Positions 1 to 8,533 of a stretch of 33,598 nucleotides of DNA are shown here, piece by piece (the stretch's first letter is position 1; the number at the start of each line of letters is the position of its first letter). Origin of the DNA: Sedimenticola hydrogenitrophicus (GTDB taxonomy: Bacteria; Pseudomonadota; Gammaproteobacteria; Chromatiales; Chromatiaceae). The stretch lies in NCBI RefSeq assembly GCF_025175675.1, contig NZ_JANIOA010000045.1, positions 1 to 33,598 on the forward strand. The letters run 5' to 3'. The notes beneath the pieces are model-generated. The model ran no database searches. It was not told the origin of the DNA and worked only from the letters and a program-made list of their open reading frames with translations. Position numbers and translations under genes: made by a program.

Positions 1-239
1 CTTTTAACGTTGCGCCTGCCTTCCTGTCGAACTACCGAGGATTCATCGGTAGTTGTCTGTTGAGCTAATTCGCCGGATTTATAGATATTTTTAAGGTGCA
101 GACCAATGGTGTCACTGTCTTTTTCAAACAATTCGGCCATTTGGGCCTGAGATAACCATATTGTATCTTCCTGAAATCGTACATCGATCTGGGTTAGACC
201 ATCATCTGTTTGATAAATCTCAATTTGCTGTTTTTCCAT
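1..239 (-). CDS. RhuM-family protein, N-terminal part (runs off window)
   Basis: About 79 codons are visible, read on the minus strand from an ATG at 239 and leaving the window at base 1. The product starts MEKQQIEIYQTDDGLTQIDV and continues with a segment around WLSQAQMAELFEKDSDTIGLH, then an ESSVVRQEG stretch. This is the N-terminal signature of the RhuM ('virulence RhuM') family, proteins with a helix-turn-helix-like N-terminus and unclear biochemical role. From general knowledge, they are often encoded next to type I restriction genes. An in-frame ATG five codons upstream (254) is possible, but the 239 start matches the usual N-terminus and has GGAAG a suitable distance ahead. The DNA is visibly more AT-rich than the housekeeping genes of the window, which suits a transferred gene. 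It lies 40 bases past the small ORF that follows hsdR and could be last in that operon. Confidence 0.75.
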   Translation of the reverse strand, partial: MEKQQIEIYQTDDGLTQIDVRFQEDTIWLSQAQMAELFEKDSDTIGLHLKNIYKSGELAQQTTTDESSVVRQEGRRNVK

Positions 240-279
240 CGCCGTTTCTTCCATGTTATGCAATTAAAAATCCGTTGGG

Positions 280-381
280 TTAACTGATAAGCAGTTCCAG
301 CTCGTTGCCGAAAAGTTCTCTTGCCTTGAGCAAGCCACCTTCCTGGTTAAAAGGGATGTAGTTAAAATAATCAACTGTCAC
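280..381 (-). CDS. 33-codon ORF overlapping the end of hsdR; possible detached HsdR C-terminal tail
   Basis: A GTG at 381 opens a 33-codon frame, +1 relative to hsdR and overlapping the last codons of hsdR. The product includes YIPFNQEGGLLKARELFGNE and ends LELLIS. The amphipathic, Gly-Gly/Phe-Gly-containing pattern looks like real protein rather than random sequence. I have a memory of similar tails at the C-termini of some HsdR proteins, which I cannot verify here. Two readings are possible: a small independent gene coupled to hsdR, or the original HsdR C-terminus cut off by a one-base frameshift near base 373. No clear ribosome binding site decides between them. Confidence 0.4.
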   Translation of the reverse strand: MTVDYFNYIPFNQEGGLLKARELFGNELELLIS

Positions 382-3300
382 GGCTTATCAACAAATCAAA
401 TACAATCTTTGCAAAGCGTTTCGCTTTGTCGGGATCCGAGAGCAACTGCATCATTTGGTTCTGATGTGCCTCGCCACTATCCAGCACCGCGTCATCAACG
501 GCTTTCGAAAAATCTCCGAGCATGGCCTGTTCCGGTGAATTATTGGCAATCTGCTTCATAACAAACGCGTTCTCGCTTACTTTATCCCGAATGGTGTAGG
601 CGTAGCTCACCAAATCTTTCTCCGTCAACCCATCGGTAATGAACAGTTCGTTAAGTTTGCTGATGATCAGCGAGAGAAATTCCTCTTTCTTGTTTTTTGG
701 CCTTGCACTACCGAGGTCATCACCGGGATTTAGATATGCCCCAGCGTCCTCCTTGAGCTGAAGGTCTTGCTGGCGAATCTTTGAGAGTCGATAGTGACTG
801 AGTACCACGTTGTGCAGATCGATATCATCTTCATCCAGAACCGATTCACGCAGCATCGGTCGCAGGTTTTTGGCATAGAGACTGAGTTTCTCAAGCCCCT
901 TGTCGTTGTAGTCAACGATCTGCGACATGAACTCATAAAAACGCACAAAACTGCCGAGGTCTTTCTTGAAGATCTCCAGCGCATCCTTCTCCTGCTTGCA
1001 CTCCTTGAGGCTGTTCTCGGCATTGGCCAGCAGTACCGCATCACCGGTCTTTTTGGTGCGTTCAAACATCTCTCTGGCCTGCTTGTAGGCATCAGTGGCT
1101 GACTTATAACGCTTCTGCCAGCGCTCCACCGCCGGTTTGCAGATGTTGGCGATCGCCGCATTGCTTTTGTTCTTAACAAAGAAGGCGCTGCAGAACTGCT
1201 CCACCTCCTGCCAGGTAAAGATGCCGGCCGCGCGCAGCTTGTCAAACAGCTCGAATATCTTGTTGGGATCGGATACATCCTCCAGCTCGGCCGTTTGATA
1301 GTAGGGCTGGAAGGCAGTCAGGATATCATCGGTATCATTAAAGAAGTCGAGTACAAAGGTGCCGGTTTCGGCCTTGCCCGGATAGGTCCGGTTAAGACGC
1401 GACAGGGTCTGCACACACTCCACGCCGCCGAGCTTCTTGTCCACATACATGGCGCAGAGCTTGGGTTGATCAAAACCGGTCTGAAACTTGTTGGCAACGA
1501 TCATCACCCGATAGTCATCCGAGTCAAAGGCCTTGCGCATATCGCGACCTTTGAGGTTCGGGTTCATATTACTCTCAGTGAACTTTTCACCCAGCAGCCC
1601 CGCCACATTCGGGTCTCTCTCATCAAATTCCACCTCACCGGAGAAAGCGACCATGGCGTGGATCTTGGTATAACCCATTTGGGTGATGTATTTATCAAAT
1701 CCCAGTTTGTAGCGCACCGCCTCCTTGCGCGAGCTGGTCACCACCATCGCCTTGGCCTGCCCGCCCAACAGCCCCATCACGTTGTCCTTGAAGTGTTCGA
1801 CGATCATCTGCACCTTCTGCGCGATGTTGTAGTCGTGCAGGCGCACCCACTGGTTCAGTTTCACCTTGGCTTTTTTGCTCTCCACCTCTTCATCGGCACC
1901 CGCGATCTTCATCGCCAGGTTATAGGCCACCCGATAGTTGGTGTAGTTCTTCAACACGTCAAGGATAAAGCCCTCCTCGATCGCCTGACGCATGCTGTAG
2001 ACATGATAGGCCACCGGCTTGTTGCTCTTGGAGGGTGGCTCGGCCGGATTCGGTACTCGGCCAAACAGTTCCAGGGTTTTGGTCTTGGGTGTGGCGGTGA
2101 AAGCAAAGTAGCTGAGATTGGTGTTGGCGCGACGCGACGCGACAGCGGCATCAAGTATATCCTCACTGCCCAGCTCCTCATCTTCCCCCTGACCGTCGAT
2201 CATCAACACCTCTTTCAACTGGCGCGCGGTCGAGCCCGTTTGCGAGGAGTGCGCCTCGTCGGCAATGATGGCGTAGCGGCGCTCCTTGAGGCTGGTGCTG
2301 TTCTCAATCGCCTTGAGCACATAGGGGAAAGTCTGGATGGTGACGATGATGATCGGCTGTGAGCCCTCCAGCGCGGCGGCGAGCTTCTCCGACTTGGAGC
2401 CCTCCCCCTCCTTGCGGTTGATGCGCCCCACCACGCCATCCACGTGCTCGAACTGGTAGATGGTGTCCTGCAACTGGTCGTCGAGCACGGTGCGGTCGGT
2501 GACGATGATCACCGAATTAAACTGCTTGTTGCCCGCCGCATCATAGAGCGAGGAGAGCTGATGCGCGGTCCAGGCGATGGAATTGGACTTTCCGGAACCG
2601 GCACTGTGCTGGATCAGATATTTGTGCCCCGGGCCCTCGCTATGCGCGGCACGCACCAGCTTGTTGACCACATCCCACTGATGGTAACGGGGGAAGATCA
2701 GGGTCTCCTTCTTGTACTTGCGCCCCTCCCAATCCTCCTTCTCCTCGATCTGCAGATGCACATAGCGGGCAAGGATGGTGAGCAGGTTATCGGGTAGCAG
2801 CAGCTCGTTCCACAGGTAGTCGGTGGCGTAGCGGTTCACATCCTCCGGCACATCGTTACCGGCGCCGCCGCCCGCCGCGCCCTTGTTGAACGGCAGGAAG
2901 AAGGTCTCATCCCCCTCCAGGCGGGTCGCCATGTAGACCTCATACTGGCTCACCGCGAAGTGGACCAGCGCCCCACGCTTGAAGGTTAAAAGCGGTTCGG
3001 TTTTTTTGGTGACGGGATCGATGGGGAAACGGGTGGTCTTGTACTGGCGGATGGCGTTCTCCACCGCCTGTTTGAACTCCGACTTCAGCTCCAGCGTCGC
3101 CACCGGCAGGCCGTTGACGAACAGCACCAGGTCGATGCGCCACTTCTTCGCGAACTTCTCCTCCTCTCCACCGCCAACCCCCTCTCCCCCCGGGGGAGAG
3201 GGTTGGGGTGCGGGGGATACCCACGGGCTATAGACCAACTCCGGCACCACCCGCAGGCGGTTCTTCTCATAGCGCGCCAGGGTGTCGGGGTTCAGCTCGT

Positions 3301-3652
3301 GCTCGGGCCTGAACTGGCAGAGGCTGAAGCGGGTGCCACGATCCCGCAGCTCGTGGCGCAACACCCCCAGGGTACCGAAGGTGCGCAACTCCTTATTGGG
3401 GGCATTGGGGTCGGCCTTGTTCAACTGGCTGGCGACCCGCTCAAGAAATTTCTGTTCGGGGTTGTTGGGGTAGAGCTTGCAGAACTGCTGCCACTGGGCG
3501 TCCTGGGTCTCTTGCACGAAACCCAACAGGTCCTCTTCATAGAGTGCCAGCTCACGATTGTAGCCTTCCGGCCTCCCCAGCAACCAGCCGTTGGCCAGTA
3601 GTTGTTGAATGATATCGTTCTGAAACGTCAGCTCACTTGCCTTACCAGCCAT
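371..3652 (-). CDS. hsdR: Type I restriction enzyme HsdR subunit (nuclease/translocase)
   Basis: This 1093-residue protein is the motor and nuclease subunit that cuts unmodified DNA after ATP-driven translocation, in complex with HsdM and HsdS. The PD-(D/E)xK-type nuclease motif is visible as D174 in IDLVLFVNGLP followed by E188-L-K190. The SF2 helicase motifs are intact: Walker A AGSGKS at 351-356, DEAH at 465-468, TATPK at 519-523, and motif VI QTLSRLNR at 748-755. An unusual Pro/Gly-rich stretch (about residues 143-168) sits just before the nuclease motif and is encoded by a dispersed palindrome. The start at MAGKASELTF lies 18 bases after the nucleotidyltransferase gene, so the two are probably co-transcribed. 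The N-terminus differs from that of the two hsdR remnants at 8.3-8.5 and 9.9-10.0 kb. The stop at 371 may reflect a frameshift (see the ORF at 280-381). Confidence 0.95.
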   Translation of the reverse strand: MAGKASELTFQNDIIQQLLANGWLLGRPEGYNRELALYEEDLLGFVQETQDAQWQQFCKLYPNNPEQKFLERVASQLNKADPNAPNKELRTFGTLGVLRHELRDRGTRFSLCQFRPEHELNPDTLARYEKNRLRVVPELVYSPWVSPAPQPSPPGGEGVGGGEEEKFAKKWRIDLVLFVNGLPVATLELKSEFKQAVENAIRQYKTTRFPIDPVTKKTEPLLTFKRGALVHFAVSQYEVYMATRLEGDETFFLPFNKGAAGGGAGNDVPEDVNRYATDYLWNELLLPDNLLTILARYVHLQIEEKEDWEGRKYKKETLIFPRYHQWDVVNKLVRAAHSEGPGHKYLIQHSAGSGKSNSIAWTAHQLSSLYDAAGNKQFNSVIIVTDRTVLDDQLQDTIYQFEHVDGVVGRINRKEGEGSKSEKLAAALEGSQPIIIVTIQTFPYVLKAIENSTSLKERRYAIIADEAHSSQTGSTARQLKEVLMIDGQGEDEELGSEDILDAAVASRRANTNLSYFAFTATPKTKTLELFGRVPNPAEPPSKSNKPVAYHVYSMRQAIEEGFILDVLKNYTNYRVAYNLAMKIAGADEEVESKKAKVKLNQWVRLHDYNIAQKVQMIVEHFKDNVMGLLGGQAKAMVVTSSRKEAVRYKLGFDKYITQMGYTKIHAMVAFSGEVEFDERDPNVAGLLGEKFTESNMNPNLKGRDMRKAFDSDDYRVMIVANKFQTGFDQPKLCAMYVDKKLGGVECVQTLSRLNRTYPGKAETGTFVLDFFNDTDDILTAFQPYYQTAELEDVSDPNKIFELFDKLRAAGIFTWQEVEQFCSAFFVKNKSNAAIANICKPAVERWQKRYKSATDAYKQAREMFERTKKTGDAVLLANAENSLKECKQEKDALEIFKKDLGSFVRFYEFMSQIVDYNDKGLEKLSLYAKNLRPMLRESVLDEDDIDLHNVVLSHYRLSKIRQQDLQLKEDAGAYLNPGDDLGSARPKNKKEEFLSLIISKLNELFITDGLTEKDLVSYAYTIRDKVSENAFVMKQIANNSPEQAMLGDFSKAVDDAVLDSGEAHQNQMMQLLSDPDKAKRFAKIVFDLLISRDS
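3174..3206. repeat. Dispersed palindrome inserted in-frame in hsdR
   Basis: A 33-base near-perfect inverted repeat has arms of the form CCAACCCcCTCTCCCCC / GGGGGAGAGGGTTGG. It translates in hsdR as QPSPPGGEG. Elements of this 'PLPxGEG' kind are known as frequent short dispersed palindromes in proteobacterial genomes, usually between genes. Here the element and its flanks add roughly 25 residues to HsdR without breaking the frame. Confidence 0.75.
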
Positions 3653-3670
3653 AAGCGGCCCATCCCCTTA

Positions 3671-4270
3671 TCATTTATCATCCCATATGGGGTTCCGTTT
3701 TATCCAAAGCACCTGCTGCCCCATCAGCCGGGTAATAAAGTGCTGCTGCTTGCGCTTGCGTTCTGCAAACTCCCGCGGCGTATAGAGTGTCGGGTTGATG
3801 GTACGGCCCAACTGCGTCTCCGCCTCCACCAACACCTCCATCACGGCGCCATAGCTCAGGCTGTCACTGACCAGCAGCAGATCAATATCACTCCCGGCAT
3901 GTTCAGCCCCCTTGGCCATCGAGCCGTAGATAAGGGCAAGCTCGATCTCGTCCAGTAGCGGCCTCAGGGCCGAGCCGACAATATCCACCAGCCCGAAACT
4001 TTTCTGGGCAATCCCCTTCAACTCCGCAAAGATCGGGTTTTCGGCATTCGCCTGATAGTGGTTCTGGTTGCCGATGCGGGTCACCGTCAGCAGGCCCGCC
4101 GCGCGGAGCTTCTCCAACTCACGCATCACCGAACCCTTGCCAACCCCCGCCATCCGCACCAGCTCATTCAGATAGAAACTCTGCTGCGGCCGACCAAAGA
4201 GCAGCCCCAACACCCGCTGTTGGGTCTTGGTAAAGAGCGCATCACCTATGTTGGTAGTCACGGATTCCAT
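3671..4270 (-). CDS. Winged-helix / minimal nucleotidyltransferase fusion protein
   Basis: This 199-residue protein joins an N-terminal MarR/ArsR-like winged helix (about residues 12-72: FTKTQQRVLGLLFG, LNELVRMAGVGKGSVMRELE, AAGLLTVTRIGNQNHY) to a minimal nucleotidyltransferase domain. The nucleotidyl-transfer signature G116-S117 followed by GSDID (D128, D130) is clear. A third acidic residue is not obvious: the expected strand reads TINPTLYT, so catalytic competence is uncertain. Proteins of this build are common next to mobile and defence genes, and related MNT domains act as antitoxins (MNT/HEPN). No HEPN partner is visible here. The gene has a good promoter of its own and lies 18 bases before hsdR, so it may be an autoregulator of the R subunit. 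That role is inference. Confidence 0.8.
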   Translation of the reverse strand: MESVTTNIGDALFTKTQQRVLGLLFGRPQQSFYLNELVRMAGVGKGSVMRELEKLRAAGLLTVTRIGNQNHYQANAENPIFAELKGIAQKSFGLVDIVGSALRPLLDEIELALIYGSMAKGAEHAGSDIDLLLVSDSLSYGAVMEVLVEAETQLGRTINPTLYTPREFAERKRKQQHFITRLMGQQVLWIKRNPIWDDK

Positions 4271-4284
4271 TTAGCCCACGAGAG

Positions 4285-4328
4285 AAAAGTCCTGATTTGG
4301 GTACTATAGGTCTCATGTTGGGACTTTT
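4285..4328. promoter_or_regulatory. Candidate operator: inverted repeat bracketing the -10 box
   Basis: The 8-base arms AAAAGTCC (4285-4292) and GGACTTTT (4321-4328) form a perfect inverted repeat with a 28-base gap. One arm overlaps the -35 box and the other lies just downstream of the predicted start site. That placement suits a repressor, and the adjacent gene encodes a winged-helix protein, so autoregulation is a reasonable inference. Confidence 0.5.
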
Positions 4329-4331
4329 CAA
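4303..4331 (-). promoter_or_regulatory. Sigma70-type promoter for the nucleotidyltransferase-hsdR unit
   Basis: Read on the minus strand, TTGAAA (4331-4326) and TATAGT (4308-4303) are separated by exactly 17 bases. The predicted transcript starts about 25 bases before the ATG at 4270, giving a short leader. It would give hsdR a transcription unit separate from hsdM-hsdS. Confidence 0.7.
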
Positions 4332-4454
4332 CACTCACCGACGAACTTTCCGCCCGTTGGTTATCAATTAGTCAAGAGTGCCGGGTATCCGGATACACTT
4401 AATAAAAGCGCACCAACCCGGCCCTCCCCCTCGCTTTGTCGCCCCCCAAATTCC

Positions 4455-5840
4455 TCATGCGGCAGCTTCCTTGTGGTTTTGTATTTGTTCCGGGGCTACC
4501 CAGGATCGGACATCGATCTTGCCGGTAACGGCAGCGGAGATTAGGGCGGTGCGACGCTCTTGAAGTAGCTTTATCTGCCGATCACAATCGACTGAAAGCT
4601 TATCCATTTTTGATAACAATCTTTCAATATGATCGGATAATTTTGTCATTTCGTTTTCTGGTGGAACAGGTATATAGGCCTTTTTCAGATCACAAATATT
4701 AACGCCCTTTACTGCGGCCCCTGCCGAACCCACTTCTAACTGAGAAAATACCTGAGTGGACTCTAACGTGTATTTTAGCCATAAGTTATTAACGCCTTTG
4801 GCAGGTGCAATACGGGCTGCATCTTGCGTTAGATTAGCCCCTTCAATTTCTTTAGGAACTATTTCAACATCTCCAATAGTTCCCCTAATCGAATAGACCA
4901 GGTCGCCCTCTTTAAGTCGACTCCTCTCATAACAGGATTCAATTTCAAAAGTTGTTTTGCATAAAGAATTCGGATTTAGTCGCCCTGGCTTAACATCGCC
5001 ACCTTTAACAATTGGGACACCGACATCGACATTCGGCCCAGGCAAGACAATTCCATACATGATACGCCTGCCTTGTTCGACCAAATGCTGTAATTGTTTT
5101 ACCTCCCAATGCTCCGGCACCTCACCCAACCACTCAACCCCTGAGTCGCGCATGGGGGCGTCGGGATTCAGCCCTTTGGTGACGGCATGGCTGATCACCG
5201 CCTGGCGTTTCTCTTTCAGCAGCTTGATGAGCTGTTGTTGTTTTTCGATCAGGGTGTCTATTTTGACGGTTTCGTGACTAAGAAAGTCATTTATTGCTAA
5301 TTGCTCGTGAAAGCTTGGCAGCGCATATCTGAAGTTTACGAACGTATCTTGGTACAGATGAACAATCGTACTACCTGTCTTATTAAAATCCACAAACCCC
5401 GTAAATACGCTTGACTGCAGCAACCAAAAGTAGAATTTGCTTGTGTAATTGTCAGCTAGGGGACGAACGACGAATACCCCACTATTGAGGGTCGCCTTTC
5501 CGTCTAATCCGCTAACCAATGCCACCTTACCAATTGTTCCATCTTTGGTTATCAGCAGATCCTTCTCTTTAAGCTGAATGTATGGATCTTGCTCATATCG
5601 ATCCAAATCACAGTGGTAACATTCTTCCCAGCTAATTAATGGACCTCGAAAGTCGGAACCTGTTACTAAGTAAGGCCCCTCATCGGTAAAGTCATCAGAC
5701 TTCAGCCCATGCCAGCCAACGCGAGCCTTCACATATGACTCAAATTTTACCCGAGTAATCTTCCAATCTTTCGGGTACTGCCCAATCCACTCAATTCTGG
5801 ATTCCTGATAGTCAGGATGTGGCATGTACTTCCCACCCAT
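4455..5840 (-). CDS. hsdS: Type I restriction-modification specificity subunit HsdS
   Basis: This 461-residue subunit chooses the DNA target of the HsdM/HsdR complex. Two target-recognition domains (about 20-190 and 235-400) are each followed by a conserved helical spacer. The first spacer contains [18 protein letters not shown] (208-224), and the second the near-repeat [18 protein letters not shown] close to the C-terminus, the usual pseudo-twofold HsdS layout. The second half begins with the typical [16 protein letters not shown]. The gene starts in a TAATG overlap with hsdM, so it is translationally coupled; an internal ATG five codons in is also possible. The recognition-domain DNA is clearly more AT-rich than the spacers and the flanking genes, as is usual for exchangeable HsdS domains. 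The target sequence cannot be read from the protein. Confidence 0.93.
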   Translation of the reverse strand: MGGKYMPHPDYQESRIEWIGQYPKDWKITRVKFESYVKARVGWHGLKSDDFTDEGPYLVTGSDFRGPLISWEECYHCDLDRYEQDPYIQLKEKDLLITKDGTIGKVALVSGLDGKATLNSGVFVVRPLADNYTSKFYFWLLQSSVFTGFVDFNKTGSTIVHLYQDTFVNFRYALPSFHEQLAINDFLSHETVKIDTLIEKQQQLIKLLKEKRQAVISHAVTKGLNPDAPMRDSGVEWLGEVPEHWEVKQLQHLVEQGRRIMYGIVLPGPNVDVGVPIVKGGDVKPGRLNPNSLCKTTFEIESCYERSRLKEGDLVYSIRGTIGDVEIVPKEIEGANLTQDAARIAPAKGVNNLWLKYTLESTQVFSQLEVGSAGAAVKGVNICDLKKAYIPVPPENEMTKLSDHIERLLSKMDKLSVDCDRQIKLLQERRTALISAAVTGKIDVRSWVAPEQIQNHKEAAA

Positions 5841-8275
5841 TAGGAATGCACCTCACGCAACAGCGCCATAATCTCCCCACTCACCAGATCCAGCTCAGCA
5901 TCAATCTCCTCCAAAGCCCGTGGCGGCTGATAGAAATAGAAGTGGCGGTTGAACGGTATCTCATACCCAACGATGCCGATCTCCTGGTCCTTGGCATCGC
6001 GCTTGCCGGCGTCGATCCAGGCATCGGGGACGTGGGGTTGCACCTCCCTGGCGAAGTAGGCCTCGTTGACGGCGTTGACGCTCTGACCGGGGTCGAGCGG
6101 GACGTTTTCGTTGTCGCGCAGGTCGCTGTCGGGCTTGTACTCCACCACCTTGCCGCCCACCTCGAACAGGCCGTAGATGGGATTATGGTCAGGATGACCG
6201 GTATGCCGCGGCGACAGGGATGTCGAGGAGCGGCCGGCCTTACCCTTATGGATCTTCTTGATCACCTTTTCCGCTGCCGGGTTCTTCCAGCTGACGGCGG
6301 CGGTGATCTGCTTCTTCTCCGACGCATCGAGGGTGATACCGGCGGCCTTGCAGGCGGCCTTGACCACGGCATCGAACTTGTTCATGTCATCGTACTGTTC
6401 GCTGCCGATTTGCTGTTGCAGCCGTTTGGCCTTGATTAGGGTGGCCCGTTGCGCGAGCCAGGTCTTTCTGTCGAGCAGATCCTTGATCTGTTTCTCTTTC
6501 AGCTCGCTGAAGTGGCTCTTGATGCGGTTGCGAATCCCCTCCTCGTGTTCGCTCAGCAGGCCGTAGTTTTCACACCCCTCATCATCGCTCCAGCGACCCT
6601 CTTCACTCTGGCCGTACTCCGCATAGGCCCACTGCATCACCGCACCCAGCGGTTTGGGGGCGAAGCGCAGCCCGGCAAGGCGCTCGTCACTGAACTGGAA
6701 GGACTCGCGCAGGGGACGCTCGATGGTGAGGCGGCGGTAGCCGAATTCGTGGGTGACGAAGATTTTGCTGGAGAAGGTCTTGGGCGGTTCCGTTTTTGGA
6801 TTGGCTGACTGGCGGCCGCGGTTGCTCTTCTGCTCCGCCGGCTTGTTTAACTTACGGGCATCGACCACCTCGAAGGCGCCGAAGGCGCGGGTGATGGTAG
6901 CGATGTCTGCGTCATCCATCCGGTTGCGCTTGGAGCCGAGGGACTTGCGCATCTTGCCGCAGAGGTTGACGCCGTTAATCAACTGAACTTTTCCTTTGCG
7001 CTCGCCGGCCTTTTTGTTGGAGAGCACCCAGACATAGGTGGCAATGCCGGTGTTGTAGAACATGTCGGTGGGCAGGGCGATGATCGCCTCCAACAGGTCG
7101 GCCTCGAGGATGTAGCGGCGGATCTCCGACTCGCCGGAACCGGCGCCGCCGGTAAACAGCGGCGAGCCGTTGAGGATGATGCCGATGCGCCCTCCCCCGT
7201 TGCCGGCGGTCGCTCCCGGCGTCCTGCCTCCCGCGACATTAGCACTTCCCTGTGCGTTATCTCTGAGCTTGCTGATCAAATGCAGCAGAAACAGCAGCGA
7301 GCCGTCGGAGACGCGGGGCAGACCGGGGCCGAAGCGGCCGTCGAAGCCCTTGAGGGTGTGTTCGTCCTTGATCTCACCTTCGATCTTCTTCCAGTCGACG
7401 CCAAAGGGGGGATTGGAGAGCATGTAGTCGAACTGGTCGGCATAGAGCTGGTCGTTGGAGAGGGTGTTACCCAGCTTGATGTTGTTGACCTCCTGCCCCT
7501 TGATCAGCATGTCGGCCTTGCAGATGGCGTAACTCTCCGGGTTGAGCTCCTGCCCATAGGCCACCATTTTGGCCTGCGGATTGAGCTTATCCACATACTC
7601 CATGCCCTCGGAGAGGAAACCACCGGTCCCCGCCGTGGGGTCGTAGATGGTGCGGATAATGCCCGGCCTGGTGAGGGCGTCGTCGTCCTCCATGAACACC
7701 AGCGAGGTGGTGAGGTGGACGATGTCGCGCGGGGTGAAGTGTTCGCCGGCGGTCTCGTTGGAGGATTCCGCGAAGCGGCGGATCAGCTCCTCGAACACCT
7801 TGCCCATGTCGTGGTTGGAGATGGCCCGGGGACTGAGGTCGGTGGTGCGCACCTTCTGCACGATCTTGTAGAGCAGGTTGGCGTCGTTCAGCTGGCCGAT
7901 GAACTCATTGAACTTGAAGTGCTCGAAGATCTCGCGGGCATCCCGGGAGAAGCCCTGGATGTAGGAGTCGAGGTTGTCCTTGATTCCGGCCTCGCCCAGT
8001 TTGGAGAGGTCCATCTTCGAGGTGTTGTAGAACTGCAGGCCGTTGGTGGCGCGCAACAGCAGCTTCTCCTGCGCCTCTTCCGGCAGGTTCATCTTCTGCA
8101 CCTTCCCGTACTCGGCCAGCACTGCCTGCTTGCTCGGCGCGAGCACGCACTCCAAACGCCGCAGCAAGGTAAACGGCAGGATGATGCGACCATACTGGCT
8201 CTGCTTGAAATCGCCGCGCAGCAGATCGGCCAGGGACCAGATGTAGGCGGCAAGGTTGTTTGTTGTTTGGCTCAT
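5840..8275 (-). CDS. hsdM: Type I restriction-modification methyltransferase HsdM
   Basis: This 811-residue N6-adenine DNA methyltransferase modifies the site chosen by HsdS. An N-terminal HsdM_N helical region ([20 protein letters not shown]) precedes the AdoMet-binding motif [10 protein letters not shown] at 212-220, and the catalytic NPPF at 288-291. With HsdS it would form the M2S1 methylase core. It is much longer than the classical HsdM of about 500 residues. The extra C-terminal third (from about 470) includes a charged helical segment and ends near [14 protein letters not shown]; long forms of this kind are known in several lineages. It is followed without a gap by hsdS (TAATG). Upstream, 51 bases separate it from the hsdR remnant, suggesting an original hsdR-hsdM-hsdS gene order. 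Confidence 0.94.
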   Translation of the reverse strand: MSQTTNNLAAYIWSLADLLRGDFKQSQYGRIILPFTLLRRLECVLAPSKQAVLAEYGKVQKMNLPEEAQEKLLLRATNGLQFYNTSKMDLSKLGEAGIKDNLDSYIQGFSRDAREIFEHFKFNEFIGQLNDANLLYKIVQKVRTTDLSPRAISNHDMGKVFEELIRRFAESSNETAGEHFTPRDIVHLTTSLVFMEDDDALTRPGIIRTIYDPTAGTGGFLSEGMEYVDKLNPQAKMVAYGQELNPESYAICKADMLIKGQEVNNIKLGNTLSNDQLYADQFDYMLSNPPFGVDWKKIEGEIKDEHTLKGFDGRFGPGLPRVSDGSLLFLLHLISKLRDNAQGSANVAGGRTPGATAGNGGGRIGIILNGSPLFTGGAGSGESEIRRYILEADLLEAIIALPTDMFYNTGIATYVWVLSNKKAGERKGKVQLINGVNLCGKMRKSLGSKRNRMDDADIATITRAFGAFEVVDARKLNKPAEQKSNRGRQSANPKTEPPKTFSSKIFVTHEFGYRRLTIERPLRESFQFSDERLAGLRFAPKPLGAVMQWAYAEYGQSEEGRWSDDEGCENYGLLSEHEEGIRNRIKSHFSELKEKQIKDLLDRKTWLAQRATLIKAKRLQQQIGSEQYDDMNKFDAVVKAACKAAGITLDASEKKQITAAVSWKNPAAEKVIKKIHKGKAGRSSTSLSPRHTGHPDHNPIYGLFEVGGKVVEYKPDSDLRDNENVPLDPGQSVNAVNEAYFAREVQPHVPDAWIDAGKRDAKDQEIGIVGYEIPFNRHFYFYQPPRALEEIDAELDLVSGEIMALLREVHS

Positions 8276-8326
8276 TGACTACTTTTCCAAAATTCGCATT
8301 TTTAATAATTGTCCCCGATTACCTGG

Positions 8327-8533
8327 CTAACTCAGCCACCAGGAAAACACCTTGGCCGCCATCGCCTCGTCCACCCCCTGCCGCTGCAGCCAGTCGCGCA
8401 GGTAGCCCTCTTCGATATTCGAGTTGTCGGCCCTGTCCTGCCAGTCGCCGTAGTAGGCGTATCCAAGTTGATTGCGGAACAGCGCCACCACGCGGTTCTG
8501 CGCGGCGCGCTCACGCTGGCCTACTTGGCTCAT
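8327..8533 (-). pseudogene. hsdR 5' remnant 1 (68 codons)
   Basis: The 68-residue frame begins MSQVGQRERAAQNRVVALFR and includes NQLGYAYYGDW and NIEEGYLRDWLQRQGV. This is the N-terminus of a common HsdR type of about 1000 residues, cut off after about 60 residues by an unrelated tail (FSWWLS). No helicase or nuclease part follows; hsdM starts 51 bases on. The start ATG overlaps the stop of the preceding AlbA_2-type gene (ATGA), so it may still be translated. It is not homologous at its start to the intact HsdR of this locus (MAGKASELTFQ). The likeliest reading is the stump of an earlier R gene; a retained small protein cannot be excluded. Confidence 0.75.

Noticed and set aside
7280-8278. 332-codon plus-strand frame opposite hsdM
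   Set aside because: It lies entirely antisense to a clear HsdM with intact motifs; the Val/Leu/Gly-rich translation is typical of antisense frames in GC-rich DNA.
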